Part shown: in pieces, positions 52,864 through 62,599 of the stretch | How the letters are laid out: every line of letters begins with the position of its first letter | Numbering within the stretch: the first letter of the stretch is position 1 | Origin: Roseomonas gilardii subsp. gilardii | GTDB taxonomy: Bacteria; Pseudomonadota; Alphaproteobacteria; Acetobacterales; Acetobacteraceae | DNA: 64,000 nucleotides | Reading direction: 5' to 3' | Assembly: GCF_023078375.1 (NCBI RefSeq) | Contig: NZ_CP095554.1 | Span: 1,426,001 to 1,490,000 of the forward strand | The notes under the pieces: generated by a model | Seen by the model: only the letters and a program-made list of their open reading frames with translations | Database searches by the model: none | Told to the model about the DNA's origin: nothing | Program-made: the position numbers and the translations under genes

Positions 52864-54446
52864 ATGAATCGCCGCACCCTTCTCAAGAGCGCCGCCGGGC
52901 TGGGCGGCGCCGCCTTCCTGGCGCGGCCCGCCCTGGCGCAGAACAGCCGCGCCGGCACGCTGCGTTTCATCCCGCAGGCGAATCTGAGCGCGCTGGACCC
53001 GATCTGGACGACCGCGACCGTCACCTCGAACCACGGCTACTACATCTTCGACACGCTCTTCGCCCTGGATGCGGAGAACCGCGTGCAGCCGCAGATGGCC
53101 GAGGGGCACGAGGTCGCCGATGGCGGCAAGCTGTGGCGCTTCCGCCTGCGGGAGGGGCTGAAGTTCCATGACGGCGCGCCGGTGCGTTCCGCCGACTGCA
53201 TCGCCAGCATCAGGCGCTGGGGCTCGCGCGATCCCTTCGGGCAGCTCGTCGCCGGCATCACCGAGGAATGGAAGGTGGTGGACGACCGGAACTTCGAACT
53301 GCGGCTGAACCGCTCCTTCCCCGCGCTGCTGGAGGCGCTGGCCAAGGCCGAGGCCAATGTGCCCTTCATCATGCCGGAGCGGCTGGCGAAGACGGACGGC
53401 GCCACGGCGATCACCGAGATGGTGGGCTCCGGCCCCTACCGCTTCGTGCCGGGCGAGTTCAATTCCGGCTCCCGCGCCGTCTATACGAAGTTCGACGGCT
53501 ATGTGCCGCGCCACGAGGCCCCCTCGGCGGCGGCCGGCGGCAAGGTCGCGCATTTCGACCGCATCGAGTGGCACATCATCACCGACCCCGCCACCGCCGC
53601 CGCGGCGCTCGTGGCGGGCGAGATCGACTGGTGGGAGCGTCCGCTCGCCGACCTGCAACCGATGCTGGCACAGAGCCGGGACGTGCGGCGGGAAATCCTG
53701 GACAAGGCGGGGCGCATGGCGCTGGCGCGGCTGAACTGCCTGCAGCCGCCCTTCAACGACGTGAAGCTGCGCCAGGCGGTGCTGAAGTCGGTGGTGCAGG
53801 AGGACTACATGCGCGCGGCGCAGGGGGACGACCAGTCCACCTGGAACACGATGCGCAGCCTCTACCCGCAGCGCACGCCCTATTTCGTGGATCAGGCGGA
53901 CCTGATGCCGGGCAGCCTCGATGCCTGCAAGGCGGCGCTGAAGGAGGCGGGCTATGCGGGACAGAAGGTGGTCATCATCAACCCGACCGACTTCCCGGAT
54001 ATCGGCCCGCTCGGCCAGGTGACGGCGGATGCGCTGCGCCGCGCCGGGATGAACGTGGAACTGGCCGAGAGCGACTGGGGCACCGTCATCCAGCGCCGCA
54101 ATTCGCGTGAGCCGGTGGAGAAGGGCGGCTGGAGCATCTTCCACACCACGGGCGGCTCCGGCGTCTATGCCACCCCGGCGGTCTCCCCCTGGTACGGGGA
54201 CAGGGGGAGAAGGGCTGGTTCGGCTGGTGGAAGAGCGACAAGGCCGAGGCGCTGACGCAGGAATGGCTCTATGCCGCCGACACCGAGGCGCAGCGCCGCA
54301 CCGCGCTGGAACTCGGCCGCCTCGCGCTGGAGGAGGCCGGTACCCTGCCGCTGGGGCAGTTCACCGTCCGCACCGCCTTCCGTAAGGACCTCACCGGCTT
54401 CGTGGAAGGCTCCTCGCCCTATCCCTGGGGCGTGCGGCGGAGCTGA
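52864..54446 (+). pseudogene. Orphan family-5 ABC substrate-binding protein, split by one missing base
   Basis: The N-terminus NRRTLLKSAAGLGGAAFLARPALAQ-type (RRTLLK) is a twin-arginine-like export signal. Then follow LRFIPQANLSALDPIWTTAT, QPQMAEGHEVADGGKLWRF, LREGLKFHDGAPVRSADC, MVGSGPYRFVPGEF and DWWERPLADLQPML. The frame breaks near residue 444 after VSPWYG, and the true end (EKGWFGWWKSDKAEALTQEW to SSPYPWGVRRS) is in the next frame. One G added at 54196-54199 restores 527 residues. No permease or ATPase gene adjoins it, so it may serve a transporter elsewhere. Confidence 0.87.
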
Positions 54447-54457
54447 GGCGGTCCCGG

Positions 54458-54481
54458 GGCCGGGAGGCGCGCCTCCCGGCC
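54458..54481. terminator. 24-bp perfect palindrome between convergent genes
   Basis: GGCCGGGAGGCG followed directly by its reverse complement, then CTTTCGCG. It lies 12 bp after the binding-protein stop and 28 bp before the end of the opposing Pao-type gene. A short T-run on the plus side supports termination of the binding-protein transcript. Confidence 0.65.
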
Positions 54482-54508
54482 TTTCGCGCGGGCTGGTGGC
54501 GCTGGGGG

Positions 54509-56766
54509 TTACTCCGCCGGGACTGGCGCATCGGCCAACAGCTTGTCGATGGTGATCGGCAGTTCCCGGATGCGCTTGCCGGTGGCGTGGAAGACGGCAT
54601 TGGCGATGGCTGCGGCGGTACCGCAGATGCCGATCTCGCCCAGGCCCTTCACGCCGAGCGGATTGCCCTTGTCGTTGTCCTCCGGCACGAAGATCACGTC
54701 TATGTCGTGAACATCGGCATTCACGGGGATGTGGTACTCGGCCAAATTGTGGTTCATGAAGCGGCCGAGTTCGTGGTCCTGCAGGGATTCCTCGGCCAGC
54801 GCCATGCCCATGCCCCAGACCACGCCGCCGATGATCTGCGAGCGCGCGGTCTTGGGGTTGATGATCCGCCCCGCCGCGACGGCATCGACGACACGGGTGA
54901 CGCGGATGACGCCGAGCTCCTCGTCCACCCGCACCTCCACGAAGACGGCGGAGTGGGTGTAGGAGGAGTAGGTCTTCTGCACCGCCTTGGAGGGGGAAGC
55001 AGTCTGCTCCTCCTCGATCCGGTCCAGCCCGGCGGCGCGCATCACCTCGGTGATGGGCAGGGAACGCATCGGATCCGCGCTCAGGCCGATGCGGCCATTG
55101 GCGAAGCTCACCTCCTCCATCGTCGCGCCGGCGAGGGGGGAACCGGGCAGGCCCCGCGCGGCACCCAGCAGCCGGGCCCGCACCATGTCGCAGGCCGCCA
55201 GCACCGCCGAACCGGCCGAGGCGGCGGTCCAGGAGCCGCCCTCGACGGGCGAGGTGGGCAGCGAGCTGTCGCCGATCCTCGCCGTGACATCCGCCATCTT
55301 CAGCCCCAGCGCGTCGGCGCCGATCTGGGTCAGGATGGTGTAGGTGCCGGTGCCGATATCGGCCGTGGCGGTGGCGACCTCCAGCCTGCCATCGGCGGTA
55401 AGGGTGGCGCGGGCGCTGGTCTGCATCATCTGCGCTTCCCAGACGCCGGAGGCCATGCCCCAGCCGATCAGCTCCCGCCCCTGCCGCATCGAGCGGGGCT
55501 CGTGGCTGCGGCGGCTCCAGCCGAAGCGTTCCGCCCCCAGGCGATAGGCCTCGCGCAGTTCCTTGGAGGTGAAGGGCTTGCCCTCGTTCCCGTCCTTCTC
55601 CGCATAGTTGCGCAGGCGCAGTTCGAGCGGGTCGATCCGCAGCGCATGGGCCATCTCGTCCAGCGCGGATTCCAGGGCGAAGAGGCCGGTGGGCGCGCCG
55701 GGGGCACGCATGTCGGCGGGGGTATAGGTGTCGATCTTCGCCAGCTTGTAGTCCAGCGCCACGTTCTCGCAGCGGTAGAGGAGGCCGGACCAGTTCACCA
55801 CGACTTCCTGGTAGTCCTCGAACTGCGAGGTGCCGGAGATCGCCTCGTGCCGGATGGCCCGCAGGGTGCCGTCCGCATCGGCGCCGATCCGGATCTCCTG
55901 CAACACGTCGGGCCGGTAGCCGAAGGTGAACATCTGCTCCCGCGACAGCACGACGCGCACGGAGCGTTCCAGCTCCAGCGCCGCCATCACGGCGAGGAAG
56001 AGCTGGTACTGGGGCCGCAGCCCCGAGCCGAAGGCCCCGCCCACGAAGGGCGAGACCACGCGCACCTTGTCGGCGGCGAGGCCGAAGACGCCGCTGATGT
56101 ATTTCTGGCTGTTCTGCGCGCCCTGGATCTTGTCATGGACGGTGATCCGGCCGTCGCCCTCCCAGACCACGGTGGTGGCATGGGGCTCCATCGGGTTGTG
56201 GTGCTCGATGGCGATGCGGTACGCGCCGGCCACCTGGTGCGGGGCGGCGGCCAGGGCCTTCTCCACATCGCCGCGCGGCGGGGAGGCGGCGAGATGCCGG
56301 AGCGCTTCCTGGGCGGCACATAGGCCGCGCCGCGCACCGTCGCGACATCCGTGGTGTGCGCCGCCGCCTCGTAGCGCACCTGGACCAGCATGGCGGCGTG
56401 GCGGGCGGTGGAGAAGTCCTCCGCCACCACCAGAGCCACGGGCTGGCCGCTGTAGTGGATCTCGGCATCGTAGAGGGCGCGGAAGGGGGAGCCCGGCGGG
56501 GCCACCTCGTCCTGGTAGTTCTTGCTGCGCCAGGCGGTACGGGGCCGGTTCTCATGGGTGAAGACCTGCACCACGCCGGGCACGGCCAGCGCCGCCGCGG
56601 TGTCGATCGCGGCGATCTTCCCCCGGGCGATGCTGCTGGACACGACGACGCCGTGCAGCAGGCCGGGGGCGGCGAACTCGGCGGCGTATCGCGCCGCGCC
56701 GGTCACCTTGGCCTCGCCATCCACGCGGCTCTGCGGGGAGCCGAAATAAGGGGTGTTGCTGCTCAT
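54509..56766 (-). pseudogene. Molybdopterin-binding subunit of a PaoABC-type aldehyde oxidoreductase, split by one missing base
   Basis: The start MSSNTPYFGSPQSRVDGEAK and the 160 residues that follow (KVTGAARYAAEF, HYSGQPVALVVAEDFSTARH, YVPPRKRSGI) are in one frame. The rest (VEKALAAAPHQVAGAYRIAI, EHHNPMEPHATTVVWEGDG, SPFVGGAFGSGL, to the catalytic-Glu segment VKGLGEIGICGTAAAIANAV) is in the next. One base added in GGGG at 56280-56283 gives 752 residues. It belongs to the xanthine-oxidase family and oxidises aldehydes or heterocycles at a Mo centre. It is the third gene of the 2Fe-2S / FAD / Mo set, the paoABC order. Confidence 0.88.
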
Positions 56767-56779
56767 CGAACGGGACCCC

Positions 56780-57791
56780 TCACTGGATGCGCTTGTCGGC
56801 GACGGTCTGCGGCGTGCCGGCGGCCGCCTGGGACAGGGCGCGCAGGATGGCCTGCCGCGCCATGGGGATCTTGAAATCGTTCTGGCCGTGGCCGCGCGCC
56901 CTCGATCAGCGCCTCGGCGGCGGACAGGAAGCTTTCCAGCGTGGCGGGCCGGCCGTGCAGCAGCGTCTCCGCCTCCGGCCGGCGCCAGGGCTTGTGCGCC
57001 ACGCCGCCCAGGGCGATGCGCGCCTCCTTCACCGTGTCGCCCTCCATCTCCAGCCCCACGGCGACGCTCACCAGGGCGAACGCATAGGAGGCGCGGTCGC
57101 GCAGCTTGAGATAGGTGTGGTGCCCCGCGAAGCCCTGCGGCGGCAGCTCGATCGCGGTGATCAGCTCGTCGGCGCCGAGATTCGTGTCGCGTTCCGGCGT
57201 GTCGCCGGGCAGGCGGTGGAATTCGGCGATGGGGATCGTGCGCTCCCCCTGCGGACCGGTGACATGCACCACCGCCTCCAGCGCCGCCAGGGCCACGCAC
57301 ATGTCGGAGGGATGGGTGGCGATGCAGCTTTCGCTGGCGCCGAGGATGGCATGAATGCGGTTCAGCCCGGTCTTCGCAGGGCAGCCGCTGCCGGGGGCGC
57401 GCTTGTTGCAGGGCGTGCCCGTGTCATAGAAATAGTAGCACCGGGTCCGTTGCAGCAGGTTGCCGCCATTCGTCGCCATGTTGCGCAGTTGGGGCGAGGC
57501 GCCGGACAGGATCGCCAGGCTCAGCAGGGGATAGCGTTCCGCGACGCGGCTGTCATAGGCGGTCTCAGCATTGGTCACGAGGGCGCCCAGGCGCAGGCCA
57601 CCTTCCGGCGTTTCCGCGATCCCGCGCAGCGGCAGGCGGGTGACATCCACCAGATGGTCCGGCCGCTCCACATTCTCCTTCATCAGGTCGAGGAGGTTGG
57701 TGCCGCCGGCGATGAACTTCGCCGCGCCGGCGCCGTGGCTGCGGATCGCCCCGGCGATGTCGGGGGCACGGATATAGCCGAAGCGATTCAC
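56780..57791 (-). pseudogene. FAD/4Fe-4S subunit of the PaoABC-type oxidoreductase, frame shifted near its end
   Basis: A GTG start overlaps the 2Fe-2S gene's stop (GTGA). FAD-binding KFIAGGTNLLDLMKENVERP and ATNGGNLLQRTRC are clear. The segment RCYYFYDTGTPCNKRAPGSG, with ESCIATHPSDMCVALAALEA behind it, carries the cysteines of the extra 4Fe-4S cluster known from E. coli PaoB. After ALIEGAR (about residue 298) the family sequence continues in another frame (GHGQNDFKIPMARQAILRAL to VADKRIQ, stop at 56780-56782). Restoring it needs either two bases added in the GC-repeat near 56892-56899 or one removed. Confidence 0.87.
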
Positions 57792-58330
57792 TGCGCTTCC
57801 TCCCCGGCCTGGAGGGCCTGCTCGATCGCGGCCACGATGTTGGGATAGGCGCCGCAGCGGCAGAGATTGCCGCTCATCAGCTCGCGGATCTCCGCCGGGC
57901 TCCTGGCGCGTCCTTCGCGGATCAGCCCGACGGCGGAACAGATCTGCCCGGGGGTGCAGTAGCCGCACTGGAAGGCGTCATGGTCGATGAAAGCCTGCTG
58001 CACCGGATGCAGGTGGCCATTGGCCAGTCCTTCCACGGTGCGGATCTCGCAGCCCTCCTTCATCACCGCCAGGGTCAGGCAGGAGTTCACCCGCACCCCA
58101 TCCACCAGCACGGTGCAGGCGCCGCACTGGCCATGGTCGCAGCCCTTCTTGGTGCCGGTCAGGCCGATATGGTCGCGCAGGGCATCGAGCAGCGTCGTCC
58201 AGGGCGCCAGGGGCACCACATGCTCCCGGCCATTGACCGTCAGGGTCACGTCGCGGGCCTCGCTGCCTGGTCTGATCCCGGTCTGGGCTTCGGTCGCGGT
58301 GTCACTCAATGCCAGGCCCTCCGGCTGCAT
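57788..58330 (-). CDS. 2Fe-2S subunit of a PaoABC-type aldehyde oxidoreductase
   Basis: 180 residues. Plant-type 2Fe-2S motif GCDHGQCGACTVLVDGVRVN, followed by the second helical cluster motif QCGYCTPGQICSAV with SGNLCRCGAYPNIVAAI. It passes electrons from the Mo site to FAD. A short N-terminal extension (to about residue 24) has no twin-arginine motif, unlike E. coli PaoA, so the complex is probably cytoplasmic. First gene of the three-gene operon. No PaoD/XdhC-type chaperone gene is seen next to it. Confidence 0.95.
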   Translation of the reverse strand: MQPEGLALSDTATEAQTGIRPGSEARDVTLTVNGREHVVPLAPWTTLLDALRDHIGLTGTKKGCDHGQCGACTVLVDGVRVNSCLTLAVMKEGCEIRTVEGLANGHLHPVQQAFIDHDAFQCGYCTPGQICSAVGLIREGRARSPAEIRELMSGNLCRCGAYPNIVAAIEQALQAGEEAQ

Positions 58331-58610
58331 GTTTCTTCTGGCGTCGGAACGGAAGGAGCCGGCCCGGCGCCATGGCGATGGCGCCCCGGCGCAAAATCCT
58401 GGCGGTTCGTTCCGTGGCCGTTCAACGACTCCGGGGAGGGACGGGTTGCCGGGGGAGGTTGGGGAGGGGAGGGCGGATCACGCCCGAAGTGAAGCGGAAC
58501 CCCTCCATGCGCGGTTGCGATGCTGCATTGCGGCGGTCAGAATCGGGGGAGTAACAGGGGCTGCGGTAAGCCCTCACCGCTCGCCAGAGCGTGAATCCCC
58601 GGCCGGTCTC

Positions 58611-58662
58611 TCAGCATCGCCGCCCAAGCGCCTGATCCGTGGCGGAAATGCCCCGATGCTGA
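58611..58662 (+). promoter_or_regulatory. Nested hairpin in the divergent region before the RNR gene
   Basis: Outer 9-bp arms TCAGCATCG / CGATGCTGA, with inner arms CCGCC / GGCGG (58620-58624, 58641-58645). It may be a structured leader or an operator pair. The rest of the 468-bp divergent gap (58331-58610) is GC-rich, and I see no gene or clear riboswitch in it. Confidence 0.35.
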
Positions 58663-58715
58663 TTCGGGTGCGTAAGCTCCTCCACCAGATCTTGTGTGAA
58701 ACTGGGGGGATGATA

Positions 58716-58729
58716 ACCATATATATGGT
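58716..58729. promoter_or_regulatory. NrdR-box-like palindrome ACCATATATATGGT
   Basis: A perfect 14-bp palindrome with an ATATAT centre, 70 bp before the ribonucleotide reductase start, in a region otherwise about 65-70% GC. NrdR, the repressor of nrd genes, binds ACACWATATATWGTGT-like boxes, usually two spaced by whole helix turns; I see only one good box. It may also cover the promoter's AT-rich part. Confidence 0.5.
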
Positions 58730-58798
58730 CATTGAGCCCAGGGCGCCGAATCCGGCGCGACCCGGGCAGGCCCCTGATTTTCCTGACCGAGGTTGCTG

Positions 58799-61297
58799 AT
58801 GGACGGCTACGCGCAGACTCTCGCCCCTGGATTCGCCCCCCGCCATGGCGGTGTGGCGGCCCGGCCGGATGCGCTGCGCCCCGAAGCCGGTGCGGTTCCG
58901 CCAGGGGGCGCCCTTGTGGGAGCCGCCTTCGGCACGCATCCCGTGCCCGGCCGCCCGCTGGATGCCGGGATGGGTCTGGCCGTGGGCCGGCGCACCGTCT
59001 TCCGCCCGGAGGATGCCGAGGATTTCGGCCGGGTGGCCGAGCGCGTGTCCGCCGGCAACACCGCCCTGGCGCCCACCGCCCCGGGCGAGCGCGAGGCGCT
59101 GCGCAACGCCATCGCCACCGGGGCCCTGCTGACCTCCGGCCGGCATCTCCAGCATGGCGATGCCGAGCAGCCGAAGCGCAACATGGAGGTCTTCACCAAC
59201 TGCGCCACGGCGATCACCTCCTTCGCCGAGTTCTACCTGCTGCTGAACGGGTCCGGCGTGGGCCGTGCCTATGACGACGAGCTGGCGGTGGTGGACTGGG
59301 CCAGGGCGCCGGAGCTGCGGCTGCACCTCTCGCCCGAGCATCCGGACTTCCCCGCCGCCCGCGACACGCTGCGCCGCTTCGGGGTGGAGATGGGGCTGCT
59401 GCCCTGGGGCACGGACGATGCCGGCTTCGACGCGGCGGCGGAGGCGGCGGTGCGCGCCTTCCTCGATGCGGAGCTGGTGAGCGACCTTTCCACTCTCCCG
59501 GCGGGCGCGGTGGTCCATCGCGTGGCCGACAGCCGCGAGGGCTGGGCCAAGGCGGTCGAGGTGCTGGAGGCCATGGCCTTCCGCGGCGAGCGGGAGAAGG
59601 TCCTGCTGCTCGACCTTTCCGATGTCCGCCCGGCCGGCTCGCCGATCCGTGGCATGCAGGGGCGCCCGGCCTCGGGGCCGGTCTCGCTGCTGCGCGGCCT
59701 GATCAACATCCGCCGCCATGTGATCGAGCCCGCCCGGGCGCGCGACCCGCAGGGCGAGGCCTTGCAGCCCTGGGAGCAGGCACTGCTGGTGGACCACCAC
59801 CTGTCCGTCGAGGTGCAGGTGGGCGGCGCCCGCCGCGCCGCGCGCATGGCCACGAAGTCCTGGCGCGACCCGGGCATCCTGCGCTTCGTGCGCGCCAAGT
59901 CGGAGGGCGGGCTCTGGACCGCCAACAACTCCGTCATGGTGGACCGTGAGTTCTGGCAGCGGGTGCGCCAGGGGGAGGATGAGAGAGGCGACGAGGCCGA
60001 CCCGGTGACCCGGCATGCCCGCATGGTCTTCGAGGAGGTCACGCGCTGCGCCTTCGTGAATGGCGAGCCCGGCTTCATCAATGGCGACCTGCTGGAGGAC
60101 CACCGCACCGGCGCCGCCTGGGACAAGCCGGTCTTCGAGGATGGGCGCGACTTCCGCTCCGACCGCTATCAGGTGACGGAGGCCGATGGGCTGCTGGCCG
60201 AGACGGCACGGCGCGCCGCCGCCGCGCGCTTTCCGGTGACCACCAATCCCTGCGGTGAGATCACCCTGCATGTGACCGGCGGCTATTGCGTCATCGCCGA
60301 TTTCGCGCCGCTGCTGGCCTGCCCGGCGGGTTTCGACGACTTCACCCCCGGCGCGCCGCCGGAGGAGATCGCCCGGGAGTGGGACCGGCGGGTGGAGGAT
60401 TCCGTGCGCCTCGGCGTGCGCTTCCTGATCCGTGCCAACCGGATGGACGCTCTCTATGGCGAGGAGGTCGCGCGCACCAACCGCATCGGCATCGGCCCCA
60501 CCGGCCTGCATGAATGGGCCTGGATGCGCTTCGGCCTGGGCTTCCGCGAGATGCTGGAGGAGGGCCGCTCCGCCGCCTTCTGGTCGATGCTGGACCGCCT
60601 TTCCGCGCTCGCCAAGGAAGAGGCCAATGCCTATGCCGCCGAACTCGGCATGGCGCGGCCGGTCACCGTCACCACGGTCAAGCCGGCGGGCACCACCAGC
60701 AAGCTCTTCGCCCTGACCGAGGGTGCGCATCTGCCGGCGCGGCGCCAGTATCTCCGCTGGGTGCAGTTCAAGGGCACGCGCGACGAGACCACCGGCGAGT
60801 GGCTGCCCGGCTCCGACCCGCTGCTGGCGGATTACGAGGCGCGTGGCTATCCGCTGCGGGCGCTGCGCTCCTTCCCCGGCATGACCATCGTCGGCTTCCC
60901 CACCGTGCCGCTGCTGCAGCGCCTGGGGCTGGAGGACGGGCTGGTCACCGCGCCGGAGGCGACGCCGGAGGAGCAGTACCAGTATCTGCGCCTGCTGGAG
61001 CGCCACTGGATCGGCCGCGACCAGGGGAACCAGGTCAGCTATACGCTGAAGGTCTATACCGACCAGCACGACCTCGACGCCTTCCGCGCCATGGTGCGGG
61101 AGCACCAGCCCTCGGTGCGCTGCTGTTCCGTCCTGCCGAGCCGGCCGGATTCCGAGCTCGGCTACGAATACCTGCCGGAGGAGGAGATCTCCGCCGGGCG
61201 CTTCGCCGCCATCGTCGAGGGCATCGACGACGGCGCGGTGCGGGAGGCGGTGGACTGGGCACATCTGCAATGCGCCAGCGGCGTCTGCCCGATCTGA
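58799..61297 (+). CDS. Adenosylcobalamin-dependent (class II) ribonucleotide reductase
   Basis: 832 residues from MDGYAQTLAPGFAPRHGG (GAGG 7 bp upstream; TTG at 58793 is also in frame). It makes deoxyribonucleotides by a B12-generated thiyl radical, with or without oxygen. Seen are FTNCATAITSF (redox Cys), TTNPCGEITLHVTGGYCVI (thiyl and second redox Cys), VTTVKPAGTTSKLF and the C-terminal CASGVCPI, giving the CxxxxC shuttle pair of the monomeric L. leichmannii-type enzyme. WTANNSVMVDREFW is also typical. The AT-rich palindrome upstream suggests NrdR control. A strong hairpin follows. Confidence 0.9.
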   Translation: MDGYAQTLAPGFAPRHGGVAARPDALRPEAGAVPPGGALVGAAFGTHPVPGRPLDAGMGLAVGRRTVFRPEDAEDFGRVAERVSAGNTALAPTAPGEREALRNAIATGALLTSGRHLQHGDAEQPKRNMEVFTNCATAITSFAEFYLLLNGSGVGRAYDDELAVVDWARAPELRLHLSPEHPDFPAARDTLRRFGVEMGLLPWGTDDAGFDAAAEAAVRAFLDAELVSDLSTLPAGAVVHRVADSREGWAKAVEVLEAMAFRGEREKVLLLDLSDVRPAGSPIRGMQGRPASGPVSLLRGLINIRRHVIEPARARDPQGEALQPWEQALLVDHHLSVEVQVGGARRAARMATKSWRDPGILRFVRAKSEGGLWTANNSVMVDREFWQRVRQGEDERGDEADPVTRHARMVFEEVTRCAFVNGEPGFINGDLLEDHRTGAAWDKPVFEDGRDFRSDRYQVTEADGLLAETARRAAAARFPVTTNPCGEITLHVTGGYCVIADFAPLLACPAGFDDFTPGAPPEEIAREWDRRVEDSVRLGVRFLIRANRMDALYGEEVARTNRIGIGPTGLHEWAWMRFGLGFREMLEEGRSAAFWSMLDRLSALAKEEANAYAAELGMARPVTVTTVKPAGTTSKLFALTEGAHLPARRQYLRWVQFKGTRDETTGEWLPGSDPLLADYEARGYPLRALRSFPGMTIVGFPTVPLLQRLGLEDGLVTAPEATPEEQYQYLRLLERHWIGRDQGNQVSYTLKVYTDQHDLDAFRAMVREHQPSVRCCSVLPSRPDSELGYEYLPEEEISAGRFAAIVEGIDDGAVREAVDWAHLQCASGVCPI

Positions 61298-61313
61298 CCA
61301 GGGCGCGGGGATG

Positions 61314-61341
61314 GCCGGGAGGCGCGATGGCGCTTCCCGGC
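61314..61341 (+). terminator. Hairpin after the RNR gene
   Basis: 12-bp arms GCCGGGAGGCGC / GCGCTTCCCGGC with loop GATG and one G-T wobble, 17 bp after the stop. It has no strong U-tract. The remaining ~210 bp to the next gene holds nothing I can identify. Confidence 0.55.
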
Positions 61342-61554
61342 AGCCCCTCTCCCTCCGGCCCGCCCGGCGGTGCCGCTATGCCGTCCGGTGATAGGACCGC
61401 CGGGAAAACCGATACCACCAGCCTCCGTGGCCTCCTGTAGAAGTTTCCCAACAGCCCCGCCACGAGGCCCGGCCATGGGGGACGCGTGCTTCCCCGTGGC
61501 GGAACGGGCCGGTGGCGCCGCCGAAACGAAGCAGAGGTTCGGGGAGGACCGCGC

Positions 61555-62577
61555 ATGATCATCGACTGCCATGGCCACTACACCACGGCGCCCGCCGCCC
61601 ATGACCGCTGGCGCGAGGCACAGACGGCAGCCTTCAAGGCCGGTGGCAATGTCGATCCCGCCTATCCCGAGATCTCCGACGACGAGATCCGCGAGACGGT
61701 GGAGAAGAACCAGCTCCGCCTGCTGCGCGAGCGGGGCGCCGACCTGACGATCTTCAGCCCGCGCGCCTCCACCATGGCGCACCATGTCGGCGACGAGGCG
61801 GTGAGCCAGGCCTGGACGCGCCGCTGCAACGACCTGATCAAGCGCGTGGTGGATCTGTTCCCGCAGTATTTCGTGGGCGTCTGCCAGTTGCCGCAGTCCC
61901 CGGGCGTGTCGATCACCCATTCCATCGCGGAGCTGGAGCGCTGCGTGACGGAGCTGGGCTTCATCGGCTGCAACCTGAACCCGGACCCCTCGGGCGGGCA
62001 CTGGGCCGGGCCGCCGCTGACCGACCGGGCCTGGTATCCGTTCTTCGAGAAGATGGTGGAACTGGACGTGCCGGCGATGATCCACGTCTCCGGCTCCTGC
62101 AACTGCAACTTCCATGCGACCGGCGCCCATTACATCAACGCCGACACGACCGCCTTCATGCAGTTCCTGGAAGGCGACCTGTTCCGGGACTTCCCGACGC
62201 TGCGCTTCGTCATTCCGCATGGCGGCGGCGCGGTGCCGTATCACTGGGGCCGCTATCGCGGGCTGGCGGACATGCTGAAGCGGCCGCCGCTGCGCGAGCA
62301 TGTCATGAAGAACGTGTTCTTCGACACCTGTGTCTATCACCAGCCGGGCATCGACCTGCTGTTCCGCGTGATCGACGTGGAGAACATCCTGTTCGGCTCG
62401 GAAATGGTCGGGGCGGTGCGCGGGATCGACCCGGAGACGGGGCATTATTTCGACGACACGAAGCGCTACATCGACGCGCTGCCGATCCCGGAGGCGGACA
62501 AGCGCAAGGTCTTCGAGCTGAACGCGCGCCGCGTCTATCCGCGCCTCGATGCCATCCTGAAGGGGCAGGGCCGGTAA
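61555..62577 (+). CDS. 4-oxalomesaconate hydratase (LigJ)-like amidohydrolase-superfamily protein
   Basis: 340 residues from MIIDCHGHYTTAP; the frame upstream has no similarity. LigJ hydrates 4-oxalomesaconate in the protocatechuate 4,5-cleavage and gallate pathways. The N-terminal metal motif DCHGHYTTAP, LTIFSPRASTMAHHVGD, GFIGCNLNPDPSGGHW, PAMIHVSGSC, RFVIPHGGGAVPYHWGRYRG and ILFGSEMVG follow the family, and length is as expected. No other lig genes lie in the window, though a MaoC-type hydratase and a GntR regulator sit just downstream. The frame ends at repeat copy D. Confidence 0.82.
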   Translation: MIIDCHGHYTTAPAAHDRWREAQTAAFKAGGNVDPAYPEISDDEIRETVEKNQLRLLRERGADLTIFSPRASTMAHHVGDEAVSQAWTRRCNDLIKRVVDLFPQYFVGVCQLPQSPGVSITHSIAELERCVTELGFIGCNLNPDPSGGHWAGPPLTDRAWYPFFEKMVELDVPAMIHVSGSCNCNFHATGAHYINADTTAFMQFLEGDLFRDFPTLRFVIPHGGGAVPYHWGRYRGLADMLKRPPLREHVMKNVFFDTCVYHQPGIDLLFRVIDVENILFGSEMVGAVRGIDPETGHYFDDTKRYIDALPIPEADKRKVFELNARRVYPRLDAILKGQGR

Positions 62578-62599
62578 CGGTTTCCGCCGGACGCGCCTG

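Noticed and set aside
58560-58680. Cobalamin riboswitch before the B12-dependent RNR
   Set aside because: A B12-box-like GAGAGACCGGCC occurs, but on the opposite strand and without the GGTG/CCCGC core in the right order.
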